A stretch of 64,000 bases of DNA from Aeromicrobium wangtongii (GTDB taxonomy: Bacteria; Actinomycetota; Actinomycetes; Propionibacteriales; Nocardioidaceae): NCBI RefSeq assembly GCF_024584515.1, contig NZ_CP102173.1:3534001-3598000 (forward strand), given 5' to 3'. The position numbers were made by a program, and so were the translations under genes. The notes under the pieces were generated by a model. The model was not told the DNA's origin. It saw only the letters and a program-made list of their open reading frames with translations, and made no database searches. Shown here piece by piece: positions 53,592 through 61,401 of the stretch. The stretch's first letter is position 1, and every line of letters starts with the position of its first letter.

Positions 53592-54232
53592 AGCCTGCGG
53601 GACGCCTCCGCGGCAGTGAAGAACTCGCTGGACTCCCTGCGCCACAGCAGCACGAGGACCACGACGCCCAGGATCCCGCTGAGGACGGACAGCACGAGCG
53701 ACAGCGGCTCGGCGGTGCTGCTGGACGCAACCGTGAACAGCAGGCCCAGCAGGTTGAGCCCCGCGAACACCGTCGCGACGACCCGCGCCCAAGATCGCCC
53801 CTGGCCGTTCTTCCACGCCATCCACACCCACAAGAACGCACCGAGCAGACCGAACACGACCGCGAGTCCGACCGACACGCCGTAGGCCGCGTCGATCACC
53901 GACTGGCTGACATAGGGATCGTTCTCACGCAGCTGGTCGGTGACCTGGTCCTTGAGGCCGTCGAGCGTGGTGAAGCTGTAGACCAGGCTGACGACGCTGA
54001 GCGCTGCACCGATCAGCATCAGCTTGACGGCCAGGGCCATCGAGGGCGGCTGCTCCGGAGCAGGCGGTCGCTGCATCGGCGCCCCACCGGGCCCGGTCGG
54101 GTACGCGGCCGGGTAGCCGCCGGTCGGGTACGCGCCGGGATACGGCGGCGGAGGGGGCGGCGAGGTGGGACCCGGGTACGGCGGCGGCGTGCTCCCGGAC
54201 GGCTGGGACGGATCGGGCGGGGTGTCAGTCAT
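53585..54232 (-). CDS. Proline-rich four-helix membrane protein
   Basis: A 215-residue protein with a Pro/Gly/Tyr/Thr-rich N-terminal tail (1-60, repeats such as PYPGAYPTGGYPAAYPTG) and four hydrophobic helices (about 66-88, 112-136, 145-165, 172-195). Such tails on small membrane proteins are common in actinobacteria and may bind partner proteins; no family function is known. It converges with metX and overlaps its last seven bases. Confidence 0.75.
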   Translation of the reverse strand: MTDTPPDPSQPSGSTPPPYPGPTSPPPPPPYPGAYPTGGYPAAYPTGPGGAPMQRPPAPEQPPSMALAVKLMLIGAALSVVSLVYSFTTLDGLKDQVTDQLRENDPYVSQSVIDAAYGVSVGLAVVFGLLGAFLWVWMAWKNGQGRSWARVVATVFAGLNLLGLLFTVASSSTAEPLSLVLSVLSGILGVVVLVLLWRRESSEFFTAAEASRRLY

Positions 54233-54259
54233 GAGAGTTCCTGAGTCGGGACGCGAGCG

Positions 54260-55111
54260 TCAGCGGCTGGAGCGGTTGAGAGTCTGCACCTCGTGCACCG
54301 GGACGGTGACCCCGGACCAGCCGGACTCGAAGGTCGTCGGCAGGTCTGGCACGTCGATCGGCGCATCGGTGTCGGTGAACACGACCGTCCAGACCAGGCG
54401 CATCCGAGCCGGGTAGCCATCACCCTTGCTCGCCCTGCGGTACGTGTACGTGCACGAGTCGGATTGGACGGTCACGAAGGGCCGGCAGCCGAAGATGGCC
54501 GAGCCATCGCCTGGGTCGACCTCCATGTGGCTCGGCGTCGCAGTGACAGTGACGCTGCCGGCGCTGGCCGACAGCGGTTGATCGGAGGCACCCGCCGCCC
54601 ACCACCAGGTCGGCAGGTTGACCAACGTCCGGGTCGGCGGGTTGAACGTCGGGGCGATCGATGGTGCCACCAGCTGGCCGAACGCCTGTGCGGCGAGCTC
54701 CGCCTGGCTGGGCTCGTCGGCCTCGGTCCAGTACCAGACGGGTCCCTCCTCGGCATCGCACAACCGGAAGGCGGCATGCGCGTCCTCGCTGGGCTTTGGA
54801 CCGAGCTGTTCCTGGGCCGCGCCGGAGTCCCCGTACTCGGCCGGATCCTTGATGTAGCACGACTTCCCGTTCCAGCATCCGGTGTCGCCATCCTTGACGA
54901 CGCACGAGGGAGCTCCACCCTCGCTCCCGGGATCGCCGGCGTTGCCGGGGATCTTGTCGCAATCGACAACCTTGATCGAGCCATCCGCCTGCGTCACGTG
55001 GCACAGGGCGGCACTGGCGGGCGATGCCGTCGCGACCAGGCCCAGCATCACCACGACCGGCGAGAGGATCCAGATCATGAGCCGCCGCAGCGAGCCCACG
55101 TCGGTCAGCAC
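54260..55111 (-). CDS. Secreted cysteine-containing hypothetical protein
   Basis: A 283-residue exported protein; I do not recognise the family. The N-terminus is a Sec signal (about residues 1-34, ending SPASA). The mature part holds several cysteines (LCHVT, VVDCDK, SCVVKDGDTGC, KSCYIK) and later a Trp-rich LPTWWWAAG segment, then a beta-rich region ending ESGWSGVTVPVHEV. Repeats of this layout occur in actinobacterial 'ATP/GTP-binding-like' secreted proteins near type VII or pilus genes, but none is here. GTG 55111 overlaps the lipoprotein gene's stop codon; ATG 55078 is an alternative that would shorten the signal peptide. Confidence 0.6.
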   Translation of the reverse strand: MLTDVGSLRRLMIWILSPVVVMLGLVATASPASAALCHVTQADGSIKVVDCDKIPGNAGDPGSEGGAPSCVVKDGDTGCWNGKSCYIKDPAEYGDSGAAQEQLGPKPSEDAHAAFRLCDAEEGPVWYWTEADEPSQAELAAQAFGQLVAPSIAPTFNPPTRTLVNLPTWWWAAGASDQPLSASAGSVTVTATPSHMEVDPGDGSAIFGCRPFVTVQSDSCTYTYRRASKGDGYPARMRLVWTVVFTDTDAPIDVPDLPTTFESGWSGVTVPVHEVQTLNRSSR

Positions 55112-55662
55112 GTCTTCTTCGCCTTCGACTCGTCGACGGACAGGAAGTCGTTGATGAGCCAACGGTCCCCGTTCCGCTCGGCCTTCGCGCCCCACGCCTT
55201 CTTGCCGGTCTTCGGCAGCTCGACCGGCTTGCCGTCCTCCTCGGCGGCCCACCCGTCCTCGTCGAGACAGGCCAGGAGCTCGGCCGTGTCACCGGCCGCC
55301 ACGACCTCGACGCCGGTGATCTCGGGCGCGCCGATCCGCCGCACCTTGAGCGACTTGTAGTCCCGGACGGTACCGAGCTCGACCTCGACCAGTCCGGGCT
55401 CGAGAACGGCCGCGAACTGCTCGGGTGTGGCCTCGCCGCTGTTCTGCGCGGCGACGCGGACCGACCAGAAATCGGTCACCAGCTTCTCCAGTGCCTGCTC
55501 GTCGGCGGCAGCCTGGTCGACCGTCGGCTCAGCGGTCGTCGCCGCCACCTTCTTCTCCGCCGGCTCGGAGTCGCTGCCGCCGCAGGCGGCCAGACCCAGC
55601 GACACGACGATGAACAAGGCGGGCGCCGCGCGCCTCAGCCAATCCCCCGATGTGGCAGTCAT
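55105..55662 (-). CDS. Putative lipoprotein of unknown function
   Basis: A 185-residue lipoprotein. Signal peptide with lipobox LGLAAC, Cys 27, then an acidic linker and a folded domain of about 130 residues (from EKLVTDFWSVRVAAQNSGEA) with a helix and several strands and a pair of late cysteines (ELLACLDE and the C-terminal Cys). The fold resembles secreted NTF2-like or SnoaL-like accessory domains. It has the leaderless-type promoter TACATT and is co-transcribed with the next secreted gene. Confidence 0.72.
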   Translation of the reverse strand: MTATSGDWLRRAAPALFIVVSLGLAACGGSDSEPAEKKVAATTAEPTVDQAAADEQALEKLVTDFWSVRVAAQNSGEATPEQFAAVLEPGLVEVELGTVRDYKSLKVRRIGAPEITGVEVVAAGDTAELLACLDEDGWAAEEDGKPVELPKTGKKAWGAKAERNGDRWLINDFLSVDESKAKKTC

Positions 55663-55668
55663 GGGAGC

Positions 55669-55674
55669 AATGTA
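55669..55674 (-). promoter_or_regulatory. -10-like hexamer TACATT for the lipoprotein gene
   Basis: TACATT, six bases and then ATG 55662. One of the best -10 matches in the window. Confidence 0.5.
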
Positions 55675-55712
55675 GCGCCAAGAGACATGCCGCTCCCAAT
55701 CGGAACGATCTG

Positions 55713-56471
55713 TCACACCATGCGGCGCACGACCCCCAGCGGCGCGTGCTTCATGACCTGGCCGATCGGCGCCCACGGCCACGACGGCACCGCGGCGTCC
55801 ACGACCTCGGCCTCGATCTTCTTGACCAGGGCCCGGCAGCCCGTCTCGGTGTCGACCATCATGCGGGTCTCCTGCTGGACTCCCTCGTTCATCTCCGAGG
55901 CGATGTACCCGGGATAGAGCGTGGTGATCTTGATGTCCAGGCCCTTGCGGCCGATCAGGTCCGAGCGGATGCCTTCGGCGATCATCGCGATCCCGGCCTT
56001 GGTGGCCGCGTACGTCGTCATCGACGACGGCATCCCGCGCATCGCCGACATGGACGAGATGACCACCAGGTGTCCTGCGCGCCGCTCGTAGAAGTGCTCC
56101 ATCGCGGCCTCGCACTGAGCCAGCGCGGCGATGAAGTTGGTCTCGGCGGTCTCCTTGTTGGCGTGGAACTTGCCGGTGCCGATGCGTCCGCCCTTGCCGA
56201 GGCCGGCGTTGACGATGACCCGGTCGAGCCCACCCAGATCCGTGATCGCCTGCTTGAAGACGGCGAACACCTGGTCGTGGTCGGTGACGTCGAGGGCGTG
56301 GACGACGACCCGGATGTCCGGGTGCGCTGCGACGAGCTCGTCGCGCAGCTGCTCGAGTCGGTCGACGCGGCGCGCCGTCAGCGCGAGGTCGTGCCCCTTG
56401 GCGGCCAGGACGCGTGCCATGCCGGCACCCAGGCCGGAGCTGGCCCCCGTGATCAGGACGTTCTTGCGCAT
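55713..56471 (-). CDS. SDR-family oxidoreductase
   Basis: A 252-residue short-chain dehydrogenase. NAD(P) motif TGASSGLGAGMA near 8-19, NAG in VIVNAGLGKGG, catalytic Ser in VVISSMSAMRG near 145 and YxxxK in TYAATKAG near 159. The motif TARRVDRL suggests NADP(H) preference (Arg after the second strand). Substrate unknown. It follows the next SDR by one base. Confidence 0.87.
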   Translation of the reverse strand: MRKNVLITGASSGLGAGMARVLAAKGHDLALTARRVDRLEQLRDELVAAHPDIRVVVHALDVTDHDQVFAVFKQAITDLGGLDRVIVNAGLGKGGRIGTGKFHANKETAETNFIAALAQCEAAMEHFYERRAGHLVVISSMSAMRGMPSSMTTYAATKAGIAMIAEGIRSDLIGRKGLDIKITTLYPGYIASEMNEGVQQETRMMVDTETGCRALVKKIEAEVVDAAVPSWPWAPIGQVMKHAPLGVVRRMV

Positions 56472-56472
56472 G

Positions 56473-57273
56473 TCAGTCCTTCCGGGCCATCTGGACGGCG
56501 GCCCTGTTCATCATCGAGTAGTACAGCGGCCGCGCGAATCTCTTGGCGGCGTAGGCGATCTTGCCGTTGCGGTCGGTCAGGATGATGTGACGGCCCTTCT
56601 CCACGCCCGCCACCACTGCGGCCGCGATGTCGTCCGCCGACACCTTCGACCCGTCGATCAGCTTCGCGGCGGAGCTCCGGGCGGACTCGTCCTTGCCGCG
56701 CAGCGAGCTGGTGAGGTTGGTGCGGAAGAACGTCGGGCAGACGACCGACACCATGACGTCGTCGGGGCGCAGCTCGTGGAACAGGGTCTCGCTGAGCGCG
56801 ACGACACCGGCCTTGACCGCGTTGTACTCGCTCATCCGGGGCGGGTGGACCAGGCCGGCGGCCGAGGCGGTGTTGACGATGTGGCCGGAGCGCTGCTCCG
56901 TGAGCATCGGCGCGAACGTGCGGCACCCGCGGGCGACCCCGAGCAGGTTGATGTCGACGATCCACTGCCACTGGTCCATCTCGGTCAGCTCGATGCGCCC
57001 GCCGGCTGCGACACCGGCGTTGTTGAACAGCAGGTCCAGGCCGCCCCAGTGCTCCACGACCCAGTCGTGGGCGCGGGCCCAGTGGACGTCCTGGGTCACG
57101 TCGAGCGTCAGGTACGTGACACCGTCGATCGCGGCGAGCTCAGCGCCCGGCTCGTCGTGCACGTCGGTGGCCAGGACGCGGCATCCGCGTGCGGCCAGCC
57201 GGCGCACGAGGGCGAGCCCCAGGCCGGAGGCGGCGCCGGTGACGAGGGCACGGGAGCCGGCGGTGATCTTCAT
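56473..57273 (-). CDS. SDR-family oxidoreductase
   Basis: A 266-residue short-chain dehydrogenase. TGAASGLGLALVRRL near 12, the Asp of ATDVHDE (favours NAD), NNAGVAAGG, catalytic Ser in VNTASAAGLVH near 140 and YNAVKAG near 155. Together with the downstream SDR it may reduce or oxidise related substrates. ATG 57273 has a TAGTAT hexamer six bases upstream, within a palindrome likely to be an operator. Confidence 0.88.
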   Translation of the reverse strand: MKITAGSRALVTGAASGLGLALVRRLAARGCRVLATDVHDEPGAELAAIDGVTYLTLDVTQDVHWARAHDWVVEHWGGLDLLFNNAGVAAGGRIELTEMDQWQWIVDINLLGVARGCRTFAPMLTEQRSGHIVNTASAAGLVHPPRMSEYNAVKAGVVALSETLFHELRPDDVMVSVVCPTFFRTNLTSSLRGKDESARSSAAKLIDGSKVSADDIAAAVVAGVEKGRHIILTDRNGKIAYAAKRFARPLYYSMMNRAAVQMARKD

Positions 57274-57277
57274 GGTC

Positions 57278-57294
57278 GGATACTACCGGTATCC
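57278..57294. promoter_or_regulatory. Operator-like palindrome overlapping the SDR promoter
   Basis: GGATAC and GTATCC arms with a five-base spacer, and the nested 8-base palindrome TACCGGTA at 57284-57291. It covers the -10 hexamer of the SDR operon at 57280-57285, so a bound protein would block transcription. Confidence 0.5.
57280..57285 (-). promoter_or_regulatory. -10-like hexamer TAGTAT for the SDR operon
   Basis: TAGTAT, six bases and then ATG 57273. Close to the consensus for a leaderless promoter. Confidence 0.5.
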
Positions 57295-57309
57295 GGGATG
57301 GAGGGCGGG

Positions 57310-57948
57310 TCAGCGGAAGGTCATCATGTCCCGCGGCAGGTGGGCGTGCTCGTTGAACGACAGCAGCCGGGTGCCGCTCTGACCCACGATGACGGTCGTG
57401 ACGCTGGCATTGATCACGACGTCGTTGAGCCGCTGGAACAGCGAGTCGTCACCGCTCAGCAGGTGCGAGACGACCGCCGCGATGGGTCCGCCGGAGGTGA
57501 ACACCGCGACCGAGCGGCCGCTCGTGGCCTGCGACACGACCTGCTCGAAGGCGGCCAGGACACGGCCCCGGAACTGCACGTAGGTCTCGCCGGCCGGGGT
57601 GTCACCGCCCATCCAGGCGGTGATCGCCCGATTGAGCGAGGCCTGGAAGGCCTTGGGGTCGGCGCCCAGCGCCGTGGGATCGGTGGCGCGCGCCAGCGCG
57701 AGGTGGTCGTACTCGTCCCACCTGGCGTCGACGTCGTAGCCGTCACCGCCACAGGCGTCGATCGCGGCGATCGCGGTCTGCGCGTGGCGCTTCATCCCGC
57801 CTGCGACGGCGTCCGTCGGCGCCCACCCGGAGGCCTCCCACGAGACACCCAGCGCAGTCGCCTGCTCCGTGCCGAGCTCGGAGAGCTGGTCGTAGTCCGC
57901 GGCCCCGAAGGATGCCTGGCCGTGCCGGATGAGGTGGATGGTGCCCAT
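57310..57948 (-). CDS. Histidine phosphatase family protein (phosphoglycerate mutase-like)
   Basis: A 212-residue phosphatase of the RHG superfamily. The catalytic RHG is in IHLIRHGQASFG near residue 8, with a second Arg/His cluster in AGGMKRHAQTA near 55, the Glu in TPAGETYVQF and the conserved His region TSGGPIAAVVSHLL near 155. It is shorter than a full phosphoglycerate mutase and probably acts on a small phospho-compound; no substrate can be assigned. Its promoter hexamer TAGGGT lies seven bases before ATG 57948. Confidence 0.84.
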   Translation of the reverse strand: MGTIHLIRHGQASFGAADYDQLSELGTEQATALGVSWEASGWAPTDAVAGGMKRHAQTAIAAIDACGGDGYDVDARWDEYDHLALARATDPTALGADPKAFQASLNRAITAWMGGDTPAGETYVQFRGRVLAAFEQVVSQATSGRSVAVFTSGGPIAAVVSHLLSGDDSLFQRLNDVVINASVTTVIVGQSGTRLLSFNEHAHLPRDMMTFR

Positions 57949-57955
57949 GGGGCCG

Positions 57956-57961
57956 ACCCTA
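57956..57961 (-). promoter_or_regulatory. -10-like hexamer TAGGGT for the phosphatase gene
   Basis: TAGGGT seven bases before ATG 57948, overlapping a 15-base palindrome. Confidence 0.4.
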
Positions 57962-57972
57962 TCGGCGATAGG
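57958..57972. promoter_or_regulatory. Palindrome in the divergent promoter region
   Basis: CCTATC, GGC, GATAGG: six-base arms around a three-base centre, covering part of the phosphatase -10. It lies in a 71-base gap between two divergent genes and may be an operator for both. Confidence 0.4.
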
Positions 57973-58007
57973 TCGGTCCTGACTCGTGAGTAACCGATCA
58001 CTGCTCC

Positions 58008-58013
58008 TATGGT
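58008..58013 (+). promoter_or_regulatory. -10-like hexamer TATGGT for the unknown protein gene
   Basis: TATGGT, six bases and then ATG 58020, a leaderless-type promoter. Confidence 0.45.
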
Positions 58014-58019
58014 GGCCCG

Positions 58020-59447
58020 ATGAACGATGCGGCGACCGTCTCCTTCCCGTCCGAGAGCTCGACCTCAGCGGCCCGAACCGTCATGGCCGATGCCCTGCGC
58101 AAGGCCGATCCGGTCGGCTCCCGCGCGATCGAGAACGAGACCAACTGGCGGCGCCACTACCTCGAGCACTTCCGCCGTGCCGTCGAGGCCGGCATCGGCG
58201 ACCCGGCTGCCGCGCACGCGATCGCCGCCGACGGGCTGCGCAGCGCCCACGCGCTCATGCGGTTCGGCGAGGTGGGCCTCGACGAGGCGATCAGCGGCAC
58301 CCCGCTGACCCAGGCCTTCCACACCCGGACGATCCGGGGCGCCGCAGCGCCCGAGACCGAGCTGTCGATCCCGTACCGCGGCGAGCGCCTGGCCGGCGCC
58401 GATCTGGTCGCCCAGCTCGAGCGCTGGGTCACCGACGGCATCATCACCCGCTCGGCGGCCGATGCCGTGCAGACCGTGCAGGACAACCCCGACTGGCTCC
58501 GGCTCGAGGGCGACACCGTCGTGGTGCTGGGTGCCGGGGCGGAGATGGGCCCGTACCGCGCACTGCTGCGGTGGGGCGCGACCTGCGTCGCCCTGGACCT
58601 GCCGCGCGACGACGTGCAGGGCCGGGTGCGCGACCTGGCGACCGAGCTCGCCGGCACGGCGCACGTCCCGGCCCGCATCGTGACCAACGGCGCCGACGAC
58701 TCCGGCGCCGACCTGCTGACCGAGCTGCCCGGCATCGCCCACTGGCTCGGCGGCATCGAGGGACGCCTGGTGCTGGGCAACTACTGCTATGCCGACGGTG
58801 GCACGCACGTCCGGCTCTCGATGGCCGCCGATGCCCTCGCCGAGCACCTGGTGCGCGAGCGCCCCGACACCGCCCTGGCCTTCCTGGCCACCCCGACCGA
58901 CACCTTCGTCGTGCCCGGCGAGGACGTGCAGCTGTCCAACGATGCGTACGGACGTCGCGGCGCGAGCCGGCTGCTGCGCGGTCCGTTGCGGGTCGCCAGC
59001 GGGGGCCGTCTGCTGCAGCGCCACTACGCGCCCGGCGCCGATCCCGGCGTCTGCGACAGCCTCGTGCCGCAGCAAGGGCCCAACTACGCCTTCGCCAAGC
59101 GGTTGCAGCGGTGGCGGGCCACGACGTCCCGCGCCGAGGGCACGACCGTGTCGCTGAACGTCGCGCCGGCCACCCGCACCCGCTCGGTGCTCAAGAACAA
59201 GGCGCTCGCGGCGGCCTACGCGGGAGCGCACCGGTTCGGGGTCGAGATCTTCGACCCCGCCACCAGCAACACGCTGATGGCCGCGCTGCTGGTGCACGAC
59301 CTGCGCGTGGCCGCACCGGCCCGGCCCGAGCCCTGGCAGGACGAGGCGGCGAGCGCCGCGCACGGCGGCCTGTGGACCGCGGCCTACGACCCGCGGAGTG
59401 CGCTCGGCCTGGCCGCCGTGCTCGGCATCGGGGCCCTGCGGGGCTGA
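58020..59447 (+). CDS. Unrecognised 475-residue protein with a Rossmann-like motif
   Basis: I do not recognise this family. The first 150 residues are helical and charged (NETNWRRHYLEHFRRAVEAG, LRSAHALMRFGEVGL). A nucleotide-binding-like turn VVVLGAGAEMGPYRALLRWG lies at about 164-183, followed by CVALDLPRDDVQ, so a Rossmann domain of about 130 residues is likely, and a third region (300-475) has NDAYGRRGASRLLRGPL and QQGPNYAFAKRLQRW, the latter with an SDR-like YAFAKRL tyrosine-lysine spacing. It has no signal peptide or membrane segment. The combination suggests an unusual dehydrogenase, epimerase or reductase-like protein. Confidence 0.8.
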   Translation: MNDAATVSFPSESSTSAARTVMADALRKADPVGSRAIENETNWRRHYLEHFRRAVEAGIGDPAAAHAIAADGLRSAHALMRFGEVGLDEAISGTPLTQAFHTRTIRGAAAPETELSIPYRGERLAGADLVAQLERWVTDGIITRSAADAVQTVQDNPDWLRLEGDTVVVLGAGAEMGPYRALLRWGATCVALDLPRDDVQGRVRDLATELAGTAHVPARIVTNGADDSGADLLTELPGIAHWLGGIEGRLVLGNYCYADGGTHVRLSMAADALAEHLVRERPDTALAFLATPTDTFVVPGEDVQLSNDAYGRRGASRLLRGPLRVASGGRLLQRHYAPGADPGVCDSLVPQQGPNYAFAKRLQRWRATTSRAEGTTVSLNVAPATRTRSVLKNKALAAAYAGAHRFGVEIFDPATSNTLMAALLVHDLRVAAPARPEPWQDEAASAAHGGLWTAAYDPRSALGLAAVLGIGALRG

Positions 59448-59453
59448 GCGCGC

Positions 59454-60158
59454 TCAGTCCACGAAGGTCGCGGCGTCCGTGATGGGCGCCCGGCGCGACA
59501 TGAACTGGGCCGTGGGGTGATCGGGATCGGGGTGGCCGAAGGCGATCCCGCAGACCACGCGCCGGTCGTCCGGCAGGTCGAGGAACTCGCGCACCGCCGG
59601 AGTGACCTGGGCGATCGCGGCCTGGGCGCACGTCCCGAGACCGAGCGCCTCGGCGGCCAGCATGAAGGAGTTGACGTACAGGCCGCAGTCGATCGCGCCG
59701 TAGACGCCCAGATCGGCGTCGGTCGTGATGATCGCGACGTGCGGCGCCCCGAAGAACTCGAAGTTGCGCAGCATCTGCATCGCCGAGCCGTCCCGGTCGC
59801 CGCGCTCGACACCGACCGCCTCGTAGAGCTGCCAGCCGACCTCCTTGCGGCGCTCGTTGTGGACGCCCGTGTACGCGGCCGGGAACGGGAAGTCCGAGGG
59901 CGCGGGCTGGCCGAGGTTCGCCACCACGTTGTCGACCGCGGCCTTCGACAGGGCCGCGCGCGCCTCGCCCGACACGATGTGGACGTTCCACGGCTGGGTG
60001 TTGCACCACGACGCGGTGTGCTGCGCGGCGGACAGGATCTGCTCGATCGTCTCGCGCGGCACCTCGTCCGGGAGGTAGCCCCGGCAGCTGCGCCGCTGGG
60101 TCAGGAGCCGGTCGATGGTCTGGAAGTCGTTCATGGTCGTCCTGTCGTCGGTGGTCAT
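59454..60158 (-). CDS. Nitroreductase family protein
   Basis: A 234-residue FMN-dependent oxidoreductase. The N-terminal RRSCRGYLPDEVPRETIEQIL pattern and the TASWCNTQPWNVHIVSG segment near 48 are the FMN-binding signature, and EALGLGTCAQAAI near 172 closes the site. Members reduce nitro groups, quinones or enones. ATG 60158 overlaps the stop of the crotonase gene by four bases, so the two are translationally coupled. Confidence 0.88.
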   Translation of the reverse strand: MTTDDRTTMNDFQTIDRLLTQRRSCRGYLPDEVPRETIEQILSAAQHTASWCNTQPWNVHIVSGEARAALSKAAVDNVVANLGQPAPSDFPFPAAYTGVHNERRKEVGWQLYEAVGVERGDRDGSAMQMLRNFEFFGAPHVAIITTDADLGVYGAIDCGLYVNSFMLAAEALGLGTCAQAAIAQVTPAVREFLDLPDDRRVVCGIAFGHPDPDHPTAQFMSRRAPITDAATFVD

Positions 60159-60910
60159 CGGCCGGTGAACCCGGGGGCGCGCTTGTCGAGGAAGGCGGCC
60201 ACGCCCTCGGCGAAGTCATCGGTCTGGAACAGGGCGACCTGCGAGTCACCCTCGCGGTCGAGGGCCTCGTCGAGGTGGCCGAGCGTCGCGGCCGTGATCG
60301 CCTGCTTGGTCGCGCGGTAGGCGGCGCCCGGGCCGCGTGACAGCTGGGCCACGATGCGGTCGACCTCGTCGGCGAGCGCGTCATCCGGCACCGCGGCGTG
60401 GATCAGACCGGCCTCCGCGGCGTCCGCGGCCGGCAGCCGCTCGCCGAGCAGCGCCATGGCCGATGCGCGGGCTCGGCCGATCGAGGCGGCGATGGTCGCC
60501 GTGGTGCCACCGTCCGGCATCAGGCCGACGTTGACGAACGGCAGCAGGAAGTAGGCCGACCGGGCGGCAATCGTGATGTCGGCCGCGAGGGCGACCGAGC
60601 AGCCGTAGCCGGCCGCCGCGCCCTGGACTGCTGCCACGACCGGCAGGGGGGAGCCCACGATCGTGCGGATCAGGCGGGCCGAGACCTCCATCGGCTCCGT
60701 GCCGCTGAGCGGCTGGTCGAGCCGCGCCCCGGTCGAGAACGCTCGTCCGGCACCGCGCAGCACGATGACCCGTGTCTGGGCCGGCGCCTGCTCGATCGCC
60801 TCGGTGGCGGCGACCAGCATCTGTCCGGTCAGTCCGTTCAACCGACCCGGATCATTCCAGGTGATCGTCAGGACGCCGTCCGTCGAGTCCACCGTGACCG
60901 CTTCGGACAT
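60155..60910 (-). CDS. Crotonase-fold isomerase-type protein (PaaG-like)
   Basis: A 251-residue crotonase. RAFSTGARLDQPL near 60 and GAAAGYGCSVALAADITIA near 98 form the oxyanion hole. Both hydratase glutamates appear absent (Ser and Phe at the aligned places), while FVNVGLMPDGGTTATI keeps the Asp used by PaaG and enoyl-CoA isomerases, so isomerisation is more likely than hydration. GGAGGAG lies close before ATG 60910. First gene of an operon with the nitroreductase. Confidence 0.85.
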   Translation of the reverse strand: MSEAVTVDSTDGVLTITWNDPGRLNGLTGQMLVAATEAIEQAPAQTRVIVLRGAGRAFSTGARLDQPLSGTEPMEVSARLIRTIVGSPLPVVAAVQGAAAGYGCSVALAADITIAARSAYFLLPFVNVGLMPDGGTTATIAASIGRARASAMALLGERLPAADAAEAGLIHAAVPDDALADEVDRIVAQLSRGPGAAYRATKQAITAATLGHLDEALDREGDSQVALFQTDDFAEGVAAFLDKRAPGFTGR

Positions 60911-60984
60911 GAGCTCCTCCTCCGGGTTCCCTACGGGACCCATCGTGACAGTACCGCTGGCACGGTCATGTGCCCGATGAACTA

Positions 60985-60996
60985 GTCCGTTCGGAC
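60985..60996. promoter_or_regulatory. Operator-like palindrome upstream of the crotonase operon
   Basis: GTCCG, TT, CGGAC: a 12-base element of the kind bound by TetR-family repressors, 75 bases before ATG 60910 and inside the 170-base divergent intergenic region. Confidence 0.45.
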
Positions 60997-61080
60997 CAAA
61001 TTCTCGTGTCGCCGGCCAAGTTCCCACGAACCGGCGCGGCGGATCGTAACGTCAGGGGCACAAGGGGAGGTTGTGGCGCA

Positions 61081-61401
61081 GTGAGCGTGTATCTGTACGA
61101 CATGGGTGGTCGCACCATCGCGATGCGCCGTTCGTGGACCGATCAGCACCTGTTCGACGCGGACGGTCACTGGATCGGCTGGTTTCCCTGGGAGGACAAT
61201 GACGCCGTCGACCTCGCGGGACGCTACCTGGGCACGGTCGTCGGCGACCGGCTCGTGCGCCGCAACGATCTGTGCGAGCGTCCCTGCTCGGTGAGGCCGC
61301 CCGACCCGGGCCGCGCGGAGCCGACCGGACAGCCTCTGCCGCCGCTCTACTTCCCGAACCGCTTCGCGTACGACGACGTCCGCCTGCCGCACCACGCCTA
61401 G
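61081..61401 (+). CDS. Small conserved hypothetical protein (4-stranded beta repeat)
   Basis: A 106-residue protein. It begins VYLYDMGGRTIAMRRSW and has a second similar segment (HWIGWFPWEDNDAVDL, YLGTVVGDRLVRRNDL), then a Pro-rich tail ending VRLPHHA. Such short beta-strand repeats occur in small actinobacterial and proteobacterial proteins of unknown role. GTG 61081 follows a GGGGAGG site by ten bases. Its stop codon shares the bases CTAG with the convergent OsmC stop. Confidence 0.65.
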   Translation: MSVYLYDMGGRTIAMRRSWTDQHLFDADGHWIGWFPWEDNDAVDLAGRYLGTVVGDRLVRRNDLCERPCSVRPPDPGRAEPTGQPLPPLYFPNRFAYDDVRLPHHA

